From NCBI GenBank assembly GCA_028700615.1, contig JAQVSH010000017.1, forward strand, positions 1 to 16,721: DNA of 16,721 bases, given 5' to 3'. The notes beneath the pieces were generated by a model. That model worked only from the letters and a program-made list of their open reading frames with translations. It had not been told where the DNA came from and did no database searches. A program made the position numbers and the translations under genes. Each line of letters begins with the position of its first letter. Positions within the stretch are counted from its first letter, which is position 1. Shown here piece after piece: positions 7,368 to 13,414 of this stretch. This DNA comes from Bacteroidales bacterium. Its GTDB lineage: Bacteria > Bacteroidota > Bacteroidia > Bacteroidales > UBA4181.

Positions 7368-9212
7368 TTACAGTTTTTCGTAAATTTTAGTAATGGAATT
7401 TACAAGATTTTCAACAATGAACGGTTGCCCGGTTACTTCATTGTATTGCTCATAAGTCAGGCCGGGAAAGAGCATTCGCAAATACCCCGCAAACTGGCCA
7501 CTGTTGAGTTCACACACCATACGGTGTTTGAAACGTCCCAGCACCTCCGCGGTATTGCGGGGTACCGGCATGATGTGGTGAAAATGGACATGTCCGGTAG
7601 AAATCCCTTTTTTATGAAGACGTTCAGCCGCTGCACGAACGGCTCCACAGGTACCTCCCCAGCTGATCAGCAAAAGATCTCCATTCGGATCGCCTTCAAT
7701 CTTCAGTTCGGGAATACGGCCTGCCACCTTTTGAACTTTCTGAGCACGGAGTTTTACCATCCGCTGATGGTTTTCAGGATCCGTCGAAGCGGCTCCGGCA
7801 TCCGTCTTTTCAAGGCTCCCCAAGCGGTGCCGAAGTCCTTCGGTACCGGGAACAGCCCATTTGCGGACTAAAGTGTCCAGATCTCTCTGGTAAGGTTTAT
7901 AAGAAGGGTCATTAGGTTGGGCAAAAGGAGGATGAATCGCCGGGAGATCGGCCATGCGGGGAATCTTCATCAATTGGGAACCATTGCCTATGTATCCGTC
8001 AGACAATAAAATGACCGGAGTCATATGCTCGAGGGCAATCCGGCAGGCCTCAAAAGCAGTATAAAAACAATCCACCGGAGAAGATGCAGCCATCACCACT
8101 ACAGGAGATTCCCCATTTCTCCCGTACAGAGCCTGTAATAAATCGCCCTGCTCTGATTTTGTAGGCATCCCGGTAGAAGGGCCGGCCCGCTGGACATCTA
8201 CCACAACCAAAGGAAGTTCGGTCATCACAGCAAGACCAATCGCTTCGGATTTCAAGGCAAGACCCGGTCCAGAAGTCGAAGTAGCTGCCAGGGAACCTGT
8301 TAAAGAAGCTCCTATGGCAGAACAAATTCCTGCAATTTCATCTTCCGCCTGAAAAGTTTTGATGCCTAACGACTTCAAAGAAGCAAGCTCTGTCAGAATA
8401 TCGGTAGCCGGGGTAATCGGGTACGAACCCAAAAAGAGCTGCAGTCCGGCCTTTTCGGCAGCAGCAGCCAGTCCCCATGCAGTGGCAATATTTCCGGTAA
8501 TATTTCTGTAATTTCCAGGCTCCATAGAAGCCTTTCCGACATGAAAAGTAGAAGAAATAAGTTCCAGATTTTCCACATAAATCCAACCGGCCTCCAGCAC
8601 TTTTTTGTTGGCCTCTCCGATCTGTGGTTTCTTTCTAAATTTATACTCAACTTGTTGAGCTGCAACCTGAAGATCCTTATTAAAAAGATTCAATAAAACG
8701 CCAAGCGCAAACATATTTCTTGATTTCTCGGCAGTTTTTATATCCAGTCCCAACTCTAACACAGCAGCCCGGGTCAGTGAAGTAATCGGAGCGTCAATCA
8801 CCGAATAAGAAGAAAGAGAACCGTCACCCAGCGGATTTTGAGTATATCCCGCCTTATTGATTGCCTCTTCCACAAAAGTATCGGCATCCACCAAAAGAGT
8901 CGCACCCATTTTGGCCCATTTCAGATTGGCCTTCAAAGAAGCCGGATTCATGGCAACCAATACATCACAATGGTCTCCGGAAGTTAATATCCGTTTACTA
9001 CCTATATGGACCTGAAATCCGGACACCCCGGATACTGTATTATGAGGAGCTCTGATTTCAGCAGGATAATCAGGAAACGTAGAAAGGTCATTCCCATCTT
9101 TAGCAGAAATCTCCGAAAACAAAGTTCCGGTAAGTTGCATTCCATCGCCGGAATCTCCGGCAAATTTCACAACGACTTGATCCAGATTAATTTTTGGTAG
9201 TTTGGTTGACAT
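7368..9212 (-). CDS. korA: 2-oxoacid:ferredoxin oxidoreductase, fused gamma-alpha subunit
   Basis: The 614-residue protein fuses the gamma domain (about residues 11-205, with KFAGDSGDGMQLTG and PDYPAEIRAP) to the alpha domain (about 235-614). The alpha part has the YPITP motif at 264-268, where a Thr contacts the 2-oxo group and CoA in studied relatives, then TSTSGPGLALKSEAIG and QRAGPSTGMPTKSEQGD. This two-subunit, gamma-alpha plus beta layout is the usual 2-oxoglutarate/2-oxoacid:ferredoxin oxidoreductase of Bacteroidota and archaea. It links central carbon flow to low-potential electrons and works best without oxygen. korB follows after 4 bp. A -7 element at 9298-9305 implies a leader of about 80 nt containing a small GC-only hairpin (9232-9244). 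A dyad sits at the expected -33 position. Confidence 0.92.
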   Translation of the reverse strand: MSTKLPKINLDQVVVKFAGDSGDGMQLTGTLFSEISAKDGNDLSTFPDYPAEIRAPHNTVSGVSGFQVHIGSKRILTSGDHCDVLVAMNPASLKANLKWAKMGATLLVDADTFVEEAINKAGYTQNPLGDGSLSSYSVIDAPITSLTRAAVLELGLDIKTAEKSRNMFALGVLLNLFNKDLQVAAQQVEYKFRKKPQIGEANKKVLEAGWIYVENLELISSTFHVGKASMEPGNYRNITGNIATAWGLAAAAEKAGLQLFLGSYPITPATDILTELASLKSLGIKTFQAEDEIAGICSAIGASLTGSLAATSTSGPGLALKSEAIGLAVMTELPLVVVDVQRAGPSTGMPTKSEQGDLLQALYGRNGESPVVVMAASSPVDCFYTAFEACRIALEHMTPVILLSDGYIGNGSQLMKIPRMADLPAIHPPFAQPNDPSYKPYQRDLDTLVRKWAVPGTEGLRHRLGSLEKTDAGAASTDPENHQRMVKLRAQKVQKVAGRIPELKIEGDPNGDLLLISWGGTCGAVRAAAERLHKKGISTGHVHFHHIMPVPRNTAEVLGRFKHRMVCELNSGQFAGYLRMLFPGLTYEQYNEVTGQPFIVENLVNSITKIYEKL

Positions 9213-9231
9213 CCGACATGCAATGTATTAG

Positions 9232-9244
9232 GCGGCAAAGCCGC
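9232..9244 (-). other. Small GC-only hairpin in the korA leader
   Basis: GCGGC (9232-9236) and GCCGC (9240-9244) form a perfect five-base-pair stem closed by a three-base loop, inside the predicted 5' leader of korA and 20 bp before its ATG. No T-run follows on either strand, so it is not a standard terminator. It may protect the 5' end or affect translation. Confidence 0.4.
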
Positions 9245-9297
9245 AATTATAAGTTCTGAAGCAAAAGCCATTTTTAGAGTGCTTTGGCCTCAACCCG

Positions 9298-9305
9298 CAA
9301 ATATA
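9298..9305 (-). promoter_or_regulatory. Candidate korAB promoter (-7 element)
   Basis: The minus strand reads TATATTTG, an exact TAnnTTTG match. Transcription would begin near 9292-9294. A TTG on the minus strand at 9328-9330, inside a dyad, could serve as a -33 element with a slightly long spacer (22 bp). Confidence 0.5.
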
Positions 9306-9318
9306 AAAAATTTTGCTC

Positions 9319-9334
9319 TATGTTATGCAACATA
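9319..9334. promoter_or_regulatory. Dyad TATGTT-N4-AACATA at the korA -33 position
   Basis: Perfect 6-bp arms at 9319-9324 and 9329-9334 surround ATGC. The centre lies 21-22 bp upstream of the korA -7 element, where the -33 element should be, so it could be an operator. On the minus strand an AAAATTTTTT run follows about 8 bases later, so a weak terminator of the upstream gene is an alternative. Confidence 0.4.
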
Positions 9335-9359
9335 TATTCAATCGGCATGAAAAAATCTG

Positions 9360-9794
9360 TCAGGACTCTCTTGCCCAATAGATTTTTTTGCCAAATCCCA
9401 ATTGATTATCTGTCATTTTAATGGTTTTTAATGTAAAAACCCAAAGCGTAGTCTCCATTAAAATGGCATAGGGAAATCTTTGCAGATATACCTTCCGGCA
9501 TTTCGCAAGCCACTCTCCCTCCGGAACAGAGAGCACCCCTTCAAACTGAAGGCCCTGAATCTTCCCGACAATTTTGGTTTCCAATACGACAGATCCTGAA
9601 GCGACAGGATGGGCAAGCGCTTCTTTTGCATGCCGGGTGTTGAGATCGGAAGTAAAAATCAAAGCAACCTCTGAAGGCTGATAAACATAAAAACAATTAC
9701 AGCACCACGGGCAGTTTTCTCTCACCGTAGCCAGGGTAAAAACATGGTGCTTCTGAAAAAATTTTGAAATACGATCATCCGGGATCTCCATCAT
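9360..9794 (-). CDS. YhbP/UPF0306-like protein with pyridoxamine 5'-phosphate oxidase-type fold
   Basis: The 144-residue protein resembles E. coli YhbP across its length: HHVFTLATV near the start, CFYVY, TRHAKEA, IVGKIQGLQFEG, YLQRFPYAI and the closing KMTDNQLGFGKKIYW. YhbP belongs to the FMN-binding split-barrel (pyridoxamine 5'-phosphate oxidase-like) group, but its reaction is unknown. The frame extends to a TTG at 9812, but that codon lies inside the candidate -7 element at 9810-9817. The ATG pair at 9794 and 9791 is the better start, with a leader of about 10 nt. A cluster of four cysteines (C28, C31, C32, C34 in CPWCCNC) stands out, since E. coli YhbP has only one at this place. It diverges from ribE. 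Confidence 0.8.
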   Translation of the reverse strand: MMEIPDDRISKFFQKHHVFTLATVRENCPWCCNCFYVYQPSEVALIFTSDLNTRHAKEALAHPVASGSVVLETKIVGKIQGLQFEGVLSVPEGEWLAKCRKVYLQRFPYAILMETTLWVFTLKTIKMTDNQLGFGKKIYWARES

Positions 9795-9809
9795 CTCAAC
9801 GTTTAGGTG

Positions 9810-9817
9810 CAAATCTA
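9810..9817 (-). promoter_or_regulatory. Candidate promoter (-7 element) for the YhbP-like gene
   Basis: The minus strand reads TAGATTTG, an exact TAnnTTTG match 15 bp upstream of the ATG at 9794. Its TA dinucleotide is shared with a rightward TAACTTTG at 9816-9823, giving the symmetric string CAAATCTAACTTTG. Confidence 0.5.
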
Positions 9818-9837
9818 ACTTTGTTTCCGTATTTTTG
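9816..9837 (+). promoter_or_regulatory. Two tandem candidate -7 elements for ribE
   Basis: TAACTTTG (9816-9823) and TATTTTTG (9830-9837) both match TAnnTTTG and are 14 bp apart. They predict leaders of about 40 and 26 nt. Neither has a clear TTTG at the -33 position. The short leader leaves no room for an FMN riboswitch. Confidence 0.5.
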
Positions 9838-9867
9838 CACAGAAATCTTTATTAATCCTTAAAAGCT

Positions 9868-10452
9868 ATGTTCTCAGGAATTGTTGAAGCAATGGGGCAG
9901 GTAGTCCGGCTGGAAAAAGAAAAAGACAATCTTCACATCACCCTCTCCTGCCCGTTTTCAGAGGAATTATCCATTGACCAAAGCATTGCACACAATGGAG
10001 TCTGTCTGACCGTTGTAAAAAAAGAAAAAGAGTATTATACCGTCACGGCCATTCAGGAGACGCTTCAAAAATCCAATCTCGGACAATTAAAAACGGGCTC
10101 ACTGGTAAACCTCGAACGCAGCATGCGTCTTAATGATCGGTTAGACGGACACCTCGTGCAGGGTCATGTTGACCAGACAGCCCTGTGCACCTCGGTAGTC
10201 CCTGCGGAAGGAAGCTGGGTATACACGTTTCAATATGATGCTTCAAGGGGCAATATTACCGTTGAAAAAGGATCTGTCACTGTGAACGGGGTAAGTCTTA
10301 CTGTGGTAAATTCCCAAAAGGACTCTTTTCAGGTAGCCATCATTCCCTACACGCATGAGCATACCAATTTTCACACCATTGAAAAAGGGACGCTGGTAAA
10401 TCTCGAATTTGATATCATTGGAAAATATGTAGCACGGTTACTTGAAAAGTAA
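9868..10452 (+). CDS. ribE: Riboflavin synthase, alpha chain
   Basis: Riboflavin synthase converts two molecules of 6,7-dimethyl-8-ribityllumazine to riboflavin plus a pyrimidinedione, the last step of riboflavin synthesis. The 194-residue protein shows the family start MFSGIVE and two tandem lumazine-binding repeats. The first contains HNGVCLTVV (about 42-50) and the second, after LDGHLVQGHVD, contains VNGVSLTVV (about 138-146). It is slightly shorter than many homologues but complete. A histidine kinase gene begins 2 bp after its stop, an unusual partner, so both are probably one transcript. Promoter candidates lie at 9816-9837. The other riboflavin genes are not in the window. Confidence 0.95.
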   Translation: MFSGIVEAMGQVVRLEKEKDNLHITLSCPFSEELSIDQSIAHNGVCLTVVKKEKEYYTVTAIQETLQKSNLGQLKTGSLVNLERSMRLNDRLDGHLVQGHVDQTALCTSVVPAEGSWVYTFQYDASRGNITVEKGSVTVNGVSLTVVNSQKDSFQVAIIPYTHEHTNFHTIEKGTLVNLEFDIIGKYVARLLEK

Positions 10453-10454
10453 AG

Positions 10455-11501
10455 ATGAACCCAAACTCTCCCCGGAAAATATCATGGTTTATTGCCGGAA
10501 TGGTTTCTCTGGCAGGGTGGCTTATATTTATTCCTGTTTGCCTGTTCTTACATCCCGGATATTGGTGGATTCCGATTCCGGCCTGTATATTAATATCAGG
10601 ACTGACTTACCTGTTTTCTCTGTTTTACATAAACCGGTATATTTTTAAAAGATTTAATCCCATCTATCGCACACTCTTCGGCATTGATTATCTAAAAACC
10701 GGAACCCGGAAAAGCAGGGACATCAACGCGTTGATGGCTGAAGTCAGCCGGGAAATGGAAAAATGGGGCCGGGAAAAATCGGAAGAAATCGATCAACTCA
10801 AGCAGTCCGAAAAATACCGGAAAGATTTTCTCGGAAATGTTTCTCACGAACTAAAAACTCCCATTTTCAACATTCAGGGATACATCCTGACCCTGTTGGA
10901 CGGAGGGCTTGAAGATCCTTCTGTCAACCATCTCTACCTCAAACGTTCGGAACGGAGTATTAACCGGATGATCAATATTGTAGAAGATCTGGAATCCATT
11001 TCCCGGCTAGAATCGGGAGAGCTGAAAATGGAACTGAAAGATTTCAATCTGATTCCCCTGATTCAGGAAGTTTTTGAACTGCAGGAAATGATTGCCCGCC
11101 AGAAAGCGATCCGACTGATAATGGACTATCCGTCTTCCAAACCCGTCCATGTATATGCTGACCGGAAAAGGATTATGGAGGCACTCAACAATCTGGTAGT
11201 CAACTCTATTAAATACGGAAAAAAGAAGGGAAGAACCATTATTTCCTTAACAGAAACGGAAGATCTTGTGTATGTGCAGGTTTCTGACAACGGACTGGGC
11301 ATGGAGGAAAAAGAACTTCCCAGAATATTTGAACGTTTCTACAGAATTGACAAAAGCCGCTCAAGAGACCAGGGAGGTACCGGTCTTGGACTATCCATTG
11401 TAAAACACATTCTGGAAGCCCATAATCAAAAGATCACCGTTCGTTCTGTACCGGACGAGGGCTCGACCTTTACTTTCAGTCTAAAGAAATCAGTCCGCTA
11501 A
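10455..11501 (+). CDS. Membrane sensor histidine kinase, PhoR-like
   Basis: The 348-residue protein has two adjacent transmembrane segments (about 9-31 and 38-60) with almost no loop between them. A linker follows, then a HisKA dimerisation domain with phospho-acceptor H131 (NVSHELKTP), and an HATPase domain with N-box NLVVNSIKYG, G1 DNGLGM, F-box FERFYRID and G2 GGTGLGLSIVKH. All kinase motifs are present. With no periplasmic domain, it probably senses a membrane or cytoplasmic signal. The core resembles PhoR-type kinases, but no response regulator is encoded in the window, making it an orphan here. The start is 2 bp after the ribE stop. The stop codon overlaps that of the opposite-strand radical SAM gene (CTAA at 11498-11501). 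Confidence 0.9.
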   Translation: MNPNSPRKISWFIAGMVSLAGWLIFIPVCLFLHPGYWWIPIPACILISGLTYLFSLFYINRYIFKRFNPIYRTLFGIDYLKTGTRKSRDINALMAEVSREMEKWGREKSEEIDQLKQSEKYRKDFLGNVSHELKTPIFNIQGYILTLLDGGLEDPSVNHLYLKRSERSINRMINIVEDLESISRLESGELKMELKDFNLIPLIQEVFELQEMIARQKAIRLIMDYPSSKPVHVYADRKRIMEALNNLVVNSIKYGKKKGRTIISLTETEDLVYVQVSDNGLGMEEKELPRIFERFYRIDKSRSRDQGGTGLGLSIVKHILEAHNQKITVRSVPDEGSTFTFSLKKSVR

Positions 11502-12277
11502 GCGGAAACCTGAACGGGAATCCCGTGTTTTCGGATTCTGTCTGCAATATGCTCCATGGCCTCGGGAGATATTTTTTCAAGGTTTGCTGCAGGAGTATCT
11601 CTGTCTATAGTATAAATCATCACCATGGAGGGGCGGACATCCGCCACCAGAGCTTCCCAGGCGTCCAGTTCTTCAGGGGTAGTATTGTCTATATAACCGT
11701 TACCGGCATCTCCCTTCAGGAACATAGTCTGAATGATTTCTGTCCCTCCGAAGATCCTGAATTGTTCTGCCAGGGCTTTCGGAGATATTGACTTTTGAGG
11801 CTGATTCATCCGATGAAGAGTTTCGGCAATACCGCTGTCCAGTTTCAAAATATTCTGATCCACCCGTTTCAGGGCTTTTATGACTTCAGGACGATGCAAC
11901 TCTGTCGCATTCGTCAGAACCGATACTTTTGTCCCTGTACAATAAAGATCCCGAAGCGCAATGGTATCCTCAATAATTTCAGCAAACTGAGGATGCAGGG
12001 TGGGCTCTCCGTTCCCTGCAAACGTGATAACATCAGGACATCGCCCTTCCCGACCGAGTTGTTTTAATGCTTCTTCCAGATCCCGACGGATCTGTTCCCT
12101 GGAGGGAAGGCTCCTTTGTAATCCTTTTCCGGAGGGATTCCAGCCACATTCACAATAAATGCAATTGTAATTACACCATTTATTGTTCTCAGGCAAAAGG
12201 TTTACTCCCAGAGAGCTCCCCAGCCGACGACTGTGTATCGGACCATATACTGTCTGATGAAAAAGAAAAGTTGCCAT
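11498..12277 (-). CDS. Radical SAM protein of unknown substrate (COG0731-like)
   Basis: The 259-residue protein carries the radical SAM cluster motif CxxxCxxC at C35, C39 and C42 (CNYNCIYC), directly followed by another cysteine, C44, in ECGWNP. It then has FAGNGEPTLHP, the glycine-rich SAM-binding region, VLTNAT and LKLDSG. This looks like the group annotated simply as radical SAM protein and loosely related to wybutosine-synthesis enzymes (COG0731), widespread in Bacteroidota; I do not know a proven reaction. There is no C-terminal SPASM-type cysteine cluster. It starts 22 bp after the purN stop on the same strand and is probably cotranscribed with purN. It converges on the histidine kinase with a 4-bp overlap. 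Confidence 0.85.
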   Translation of the reverse strand: MATFLFHQTVYGPIHSRRLGSSLGVNLLPENNKWCNYNCIYCECGWNPSGKGLQRSLPSREQIRRDLEEALKQLGREGRCPDVITFAGNGEPTLHPQFAEIIEDTIALRDLYCTGTKVSVLTNATELHRPEVIKALKRVDQNILKLDSGIAETLHRMNQPQKSISPKALAEQFRIFGGTEIIQTMFLKGDAGNGYIDNTTPEELDAWEALVADVRPSMVMIYTIDRDTPAANLEKISPEAMEHIADRIRKHGIPVQVSA

Positions 12278-12299
12278 ATGCTCTTGCGTTTCTTCAATC

Positions 12300-12875
12300 C
12301 TATGATTCTTCTCCTGATAACAAACCTTCTATCACGACCGGGAAATGGGTGTATTCAAGGGTATGAATACGTGCAGCGAGGGTTTCCACCGTATCCCCGC
12401 TATACACCGGACATCTGGCCTGAAACAGGCATTCCCCTTCGTCATAATGCGCATTGACATAATGGATGGTGATCCCCGACTCCCTTTCTCCGGCAGCAAG
12501 CACCGCCTTATGGACATATTCCCCGTACATTCCTTTGCCTCCGTATGCAGGCAATAAAGCCGGATGAATATTGATCATCCGCCCGGAATAGGCCTGAACC
12601 AGATTGTCAGGCACCTTCCAGAGAAATCCCGCCAGAATAATCCACGAAATTTTTTCATCCTTCATTTTTTGCAACACCTTATCTGTCCGGTAAAATTCCT
12701 CCCGGGTAAAAATAAAAGAAGGAATGTTAAGTTTTTCCGCCCTCTGCAGGACGTAAGCATCCGGACGATTAGAAGCAATCAGCCGGATACTGACCCGATG
12801 ATCATCCTGAAAATAACGAACGATCCTCTCGGCATTGGTACCGGAGCCCGAAGCGAAAATGGCCAGATTGTGCAT
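12300..12875 (-). CDS. purN: Phosphoribosylglycinamide formyltransferase (GART)
   Basis: PurN transfers a formyl group from 10-formyltetrahydrofolate to glycinamide ribonucleotide, the third step of purine synthesis. The protein has the phosphate-binding FASGSGTNAE at the N-terminus. The catalytic Asn and His are in INIHPALLP, followed by AYGGKGMYG, and the catalytic Asp is in VNAHYDEGECLFQ. I prefer the ATG at 12875 (191 residues) because family members begin close to the IAIFASGSG motif. It also leaves a leader of about 20 nt from the -7 element at 12899-12906. An in-frame ATG at 12887 would add four residues and leave only about 7 nt. The radical SAM gene follows after 22 bp; acpP is divergent. 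Confidence 0.93.
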   Translation of the reverse strand: MHNLAIFASGSGTNAERIVRYFQDDHRVSIRLIASNRPDAYVLQRAEKLNIPSFIFTREEFYRTDKVLQKMKDEKISWIILAGFLWKVPDNLVQAYSGRMINIHPALLPAYGGKGMYGEYVHKAVLAAGERESGITIHYVNAHYDEGECLFQARCPVYSGDTVETLAARIHTLEYTHFPVVIEGLLSGEES

Positions 12876-12898
12876 AACGAACGACATTAATTTCCGGA

Positions 12899-12906
12899 CA
12901 AAATTA
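12899..12906 (-). promoter_or_regulatory. Candidate purN promoter (-7 element)
   Basis: The minus strand reads TAATTTTG, an exact TAnnTTTG match. The predicted start site near 12893-12895 favours the purN ATG at 12875. The remaining divergent region (12907-13052) is AT-rich, with an A/T-only dyad at 12952-12968 and A-tracts at 13017-13034, and holds no gene that I can support. Confidence 0.5.
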
Positions 12907-13052
12907 AGATTTTTAACGGTTTAATCCGCCAATCATCGTAAAGAAGGCCCCATAAATAATATATTTATCCGGAGGGTGAATAAGTATAAAATTGGCAGCC
13001 AGGGGTTTAATTTAATAAAAAAAGCAAAACAAAACCAGAATCCACAACATTC

Positions 13053-13069
13053 ATTCAAATAATTTGAAT
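13053..13069. promoter_or_regulatory. Perfect 8+1+8 palindrome over the acpP -33 element
   Basis: ATTCAAAT at 13053-13060 and its exact complement ATTTGAAT at 13062-13069 flank a single A. The -33 TTTG of the acpP promoter (13063-13066) lies within the right arm. This is the form and position expected of an operator for a dimeric repressor. The regulator is unknown. Confidence 0.55.
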
Positions 13070-13094
13070 ATTTTCGCAGAAATATATTTCTTTG
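13063..13094 (+). promoter_or_regulatory. acpP promoter (-33 and -7 elements)
   Basis: TTTG at 13063-13066 is followed after 20 bp by TTTCTTTG at 13087-13094, one mismatch from TAnnTTTG. The predicted start near 13098-13101 gives a leader of about 58 nt carrying a 6-bp hairpin. A-tracts at 13017-13034 lie upstream and could help RNA polymerase binding. Two palindromes cover the two elements. Confidence 0.55.
13078..13091. promoter_or_regulatory. Perfect 14-bp palindrome over the acpP -7 element
   Basis: AGAAATATATTTCT equals its own reverse complement over all 14 bases and overlaps the left part of the -7 element (13087-13094). Its sequence differs from the palindrome at 13053-13069, so if both are operators they may bind different regulators. 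The AT-rich centre makes chance symmetry more likely than for the first palindrome. Confidence 0.45.
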
Positions 13095-13106
13095 CAGCAT
13101 CAAATA

Positions 13107-13122
13107 CCTCTTAAATAAGAGG
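13107..13122 (+). other. Six-base-pair hairpin in the acpP leader
   Basis: CCTCTT (13107-13112) and AAGAGG (13117-13122) pair perfectly around AAAT, close to the predicted mRNA 5' end and 34 bp before the acpP ATG. There is no following T-run, so it is more likely a stabilising or regulatory leader structure than a terminator. Confidence 0.45.
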
Positions 13123-13156
13123 GCATTGTTTAGTATTAACCTAAAAACAGAAGAAT

Positions 13157-13396
13157 ATGTCTGACATTGCATCAAGAGTAAAAGCAATTATTGTTGACAA
13201 ACTAGGTGTTGATGAGAGTGAAGTAACCCCCGAAGCAAGCTTCACGAATGACTTGGGAGCAGATTCTCTTGACACTGTCGAACTGATTATGGAGTTCGAA
13301 AAAGAGTTTAATATTGGTATTCCTGATGAACAGGCTGAAAACATTGCCACCGTTGGAGCTGCCATTTCCTACATTGAAGAGAATATCAACAAGTAA
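13157..13396 (+). CDS. acpP: Acyl carrier protein
   Basis: The 79-residue acidic protein is the carrier that holds growing fatty acyl chains on a 4'-phosphopantetheine arm. The attachment site is S37 in the signature GADSLDTVELIMEFE, and the helix and loop pattern matches bacterial ACP along its full length. The ATG sits behind an A-rich stretch (CTAAAAACAGAAGAAT) without a Shine-Dalgarno, as is normal in this phylum. fabF follows after 18 bp, and the order acpP-fabF-rnc is typical of Bacteroidota. Expression is likely high and controlled by the promoter at 13063-13094, which is covered by two palindromes. Confidence 0.97.
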   Translation: MSDIASRVKAIIVDKLGVDESEVTPEASFTNDLGADSLDTVELIMEFEKEFNIGIPDEQAENIATVGAAISYIEENINK

Positions 13397-13414
13397 TCAC
13401 TGTTTGTGAAAGTT

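Noticed and set aside
7296..7871. A 191-codon open frame on the plus strand opposite korA and korB
   Set aside because: It spans the junction of two well-supported genes on the other strand, has no recognisable domain and is best explained as an antisense shadow.
9795..9812. TTG start at 9812 for the YhbP-like gene
   Set aside because: The TTG is part of the predicted -7 element, so it would not be in the mRNA; tandem ATG codons lie just downstream.
9838..9867. FMN riboswitch upstream of ribE
   Set aside because: The predicted leader is only about 26-40 nt, far too short for an FMN riboswitch, and none of its conserved parts are visible.
12952..12968. Dyad ATAAATA-ATA-TATTTAT upstream of purN
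   Set aside because: It is made only of A and T in an AT-rich gap and overlaps no clear promoter element, so chance symmetry is likely.
12933..13187. An 84-codon minus-strand open frame across the purN-acpP gap
   Set aside because: It covers the acpP promoter and the first acpP codons, has a low-complexity composition and matches nothing I recognise.
13406..13414. GTG start at 13406 for fabF
   Set aside because: The ATG at 13415 gives the usual FabF N-terminus, and the extra three residues are not family-like.
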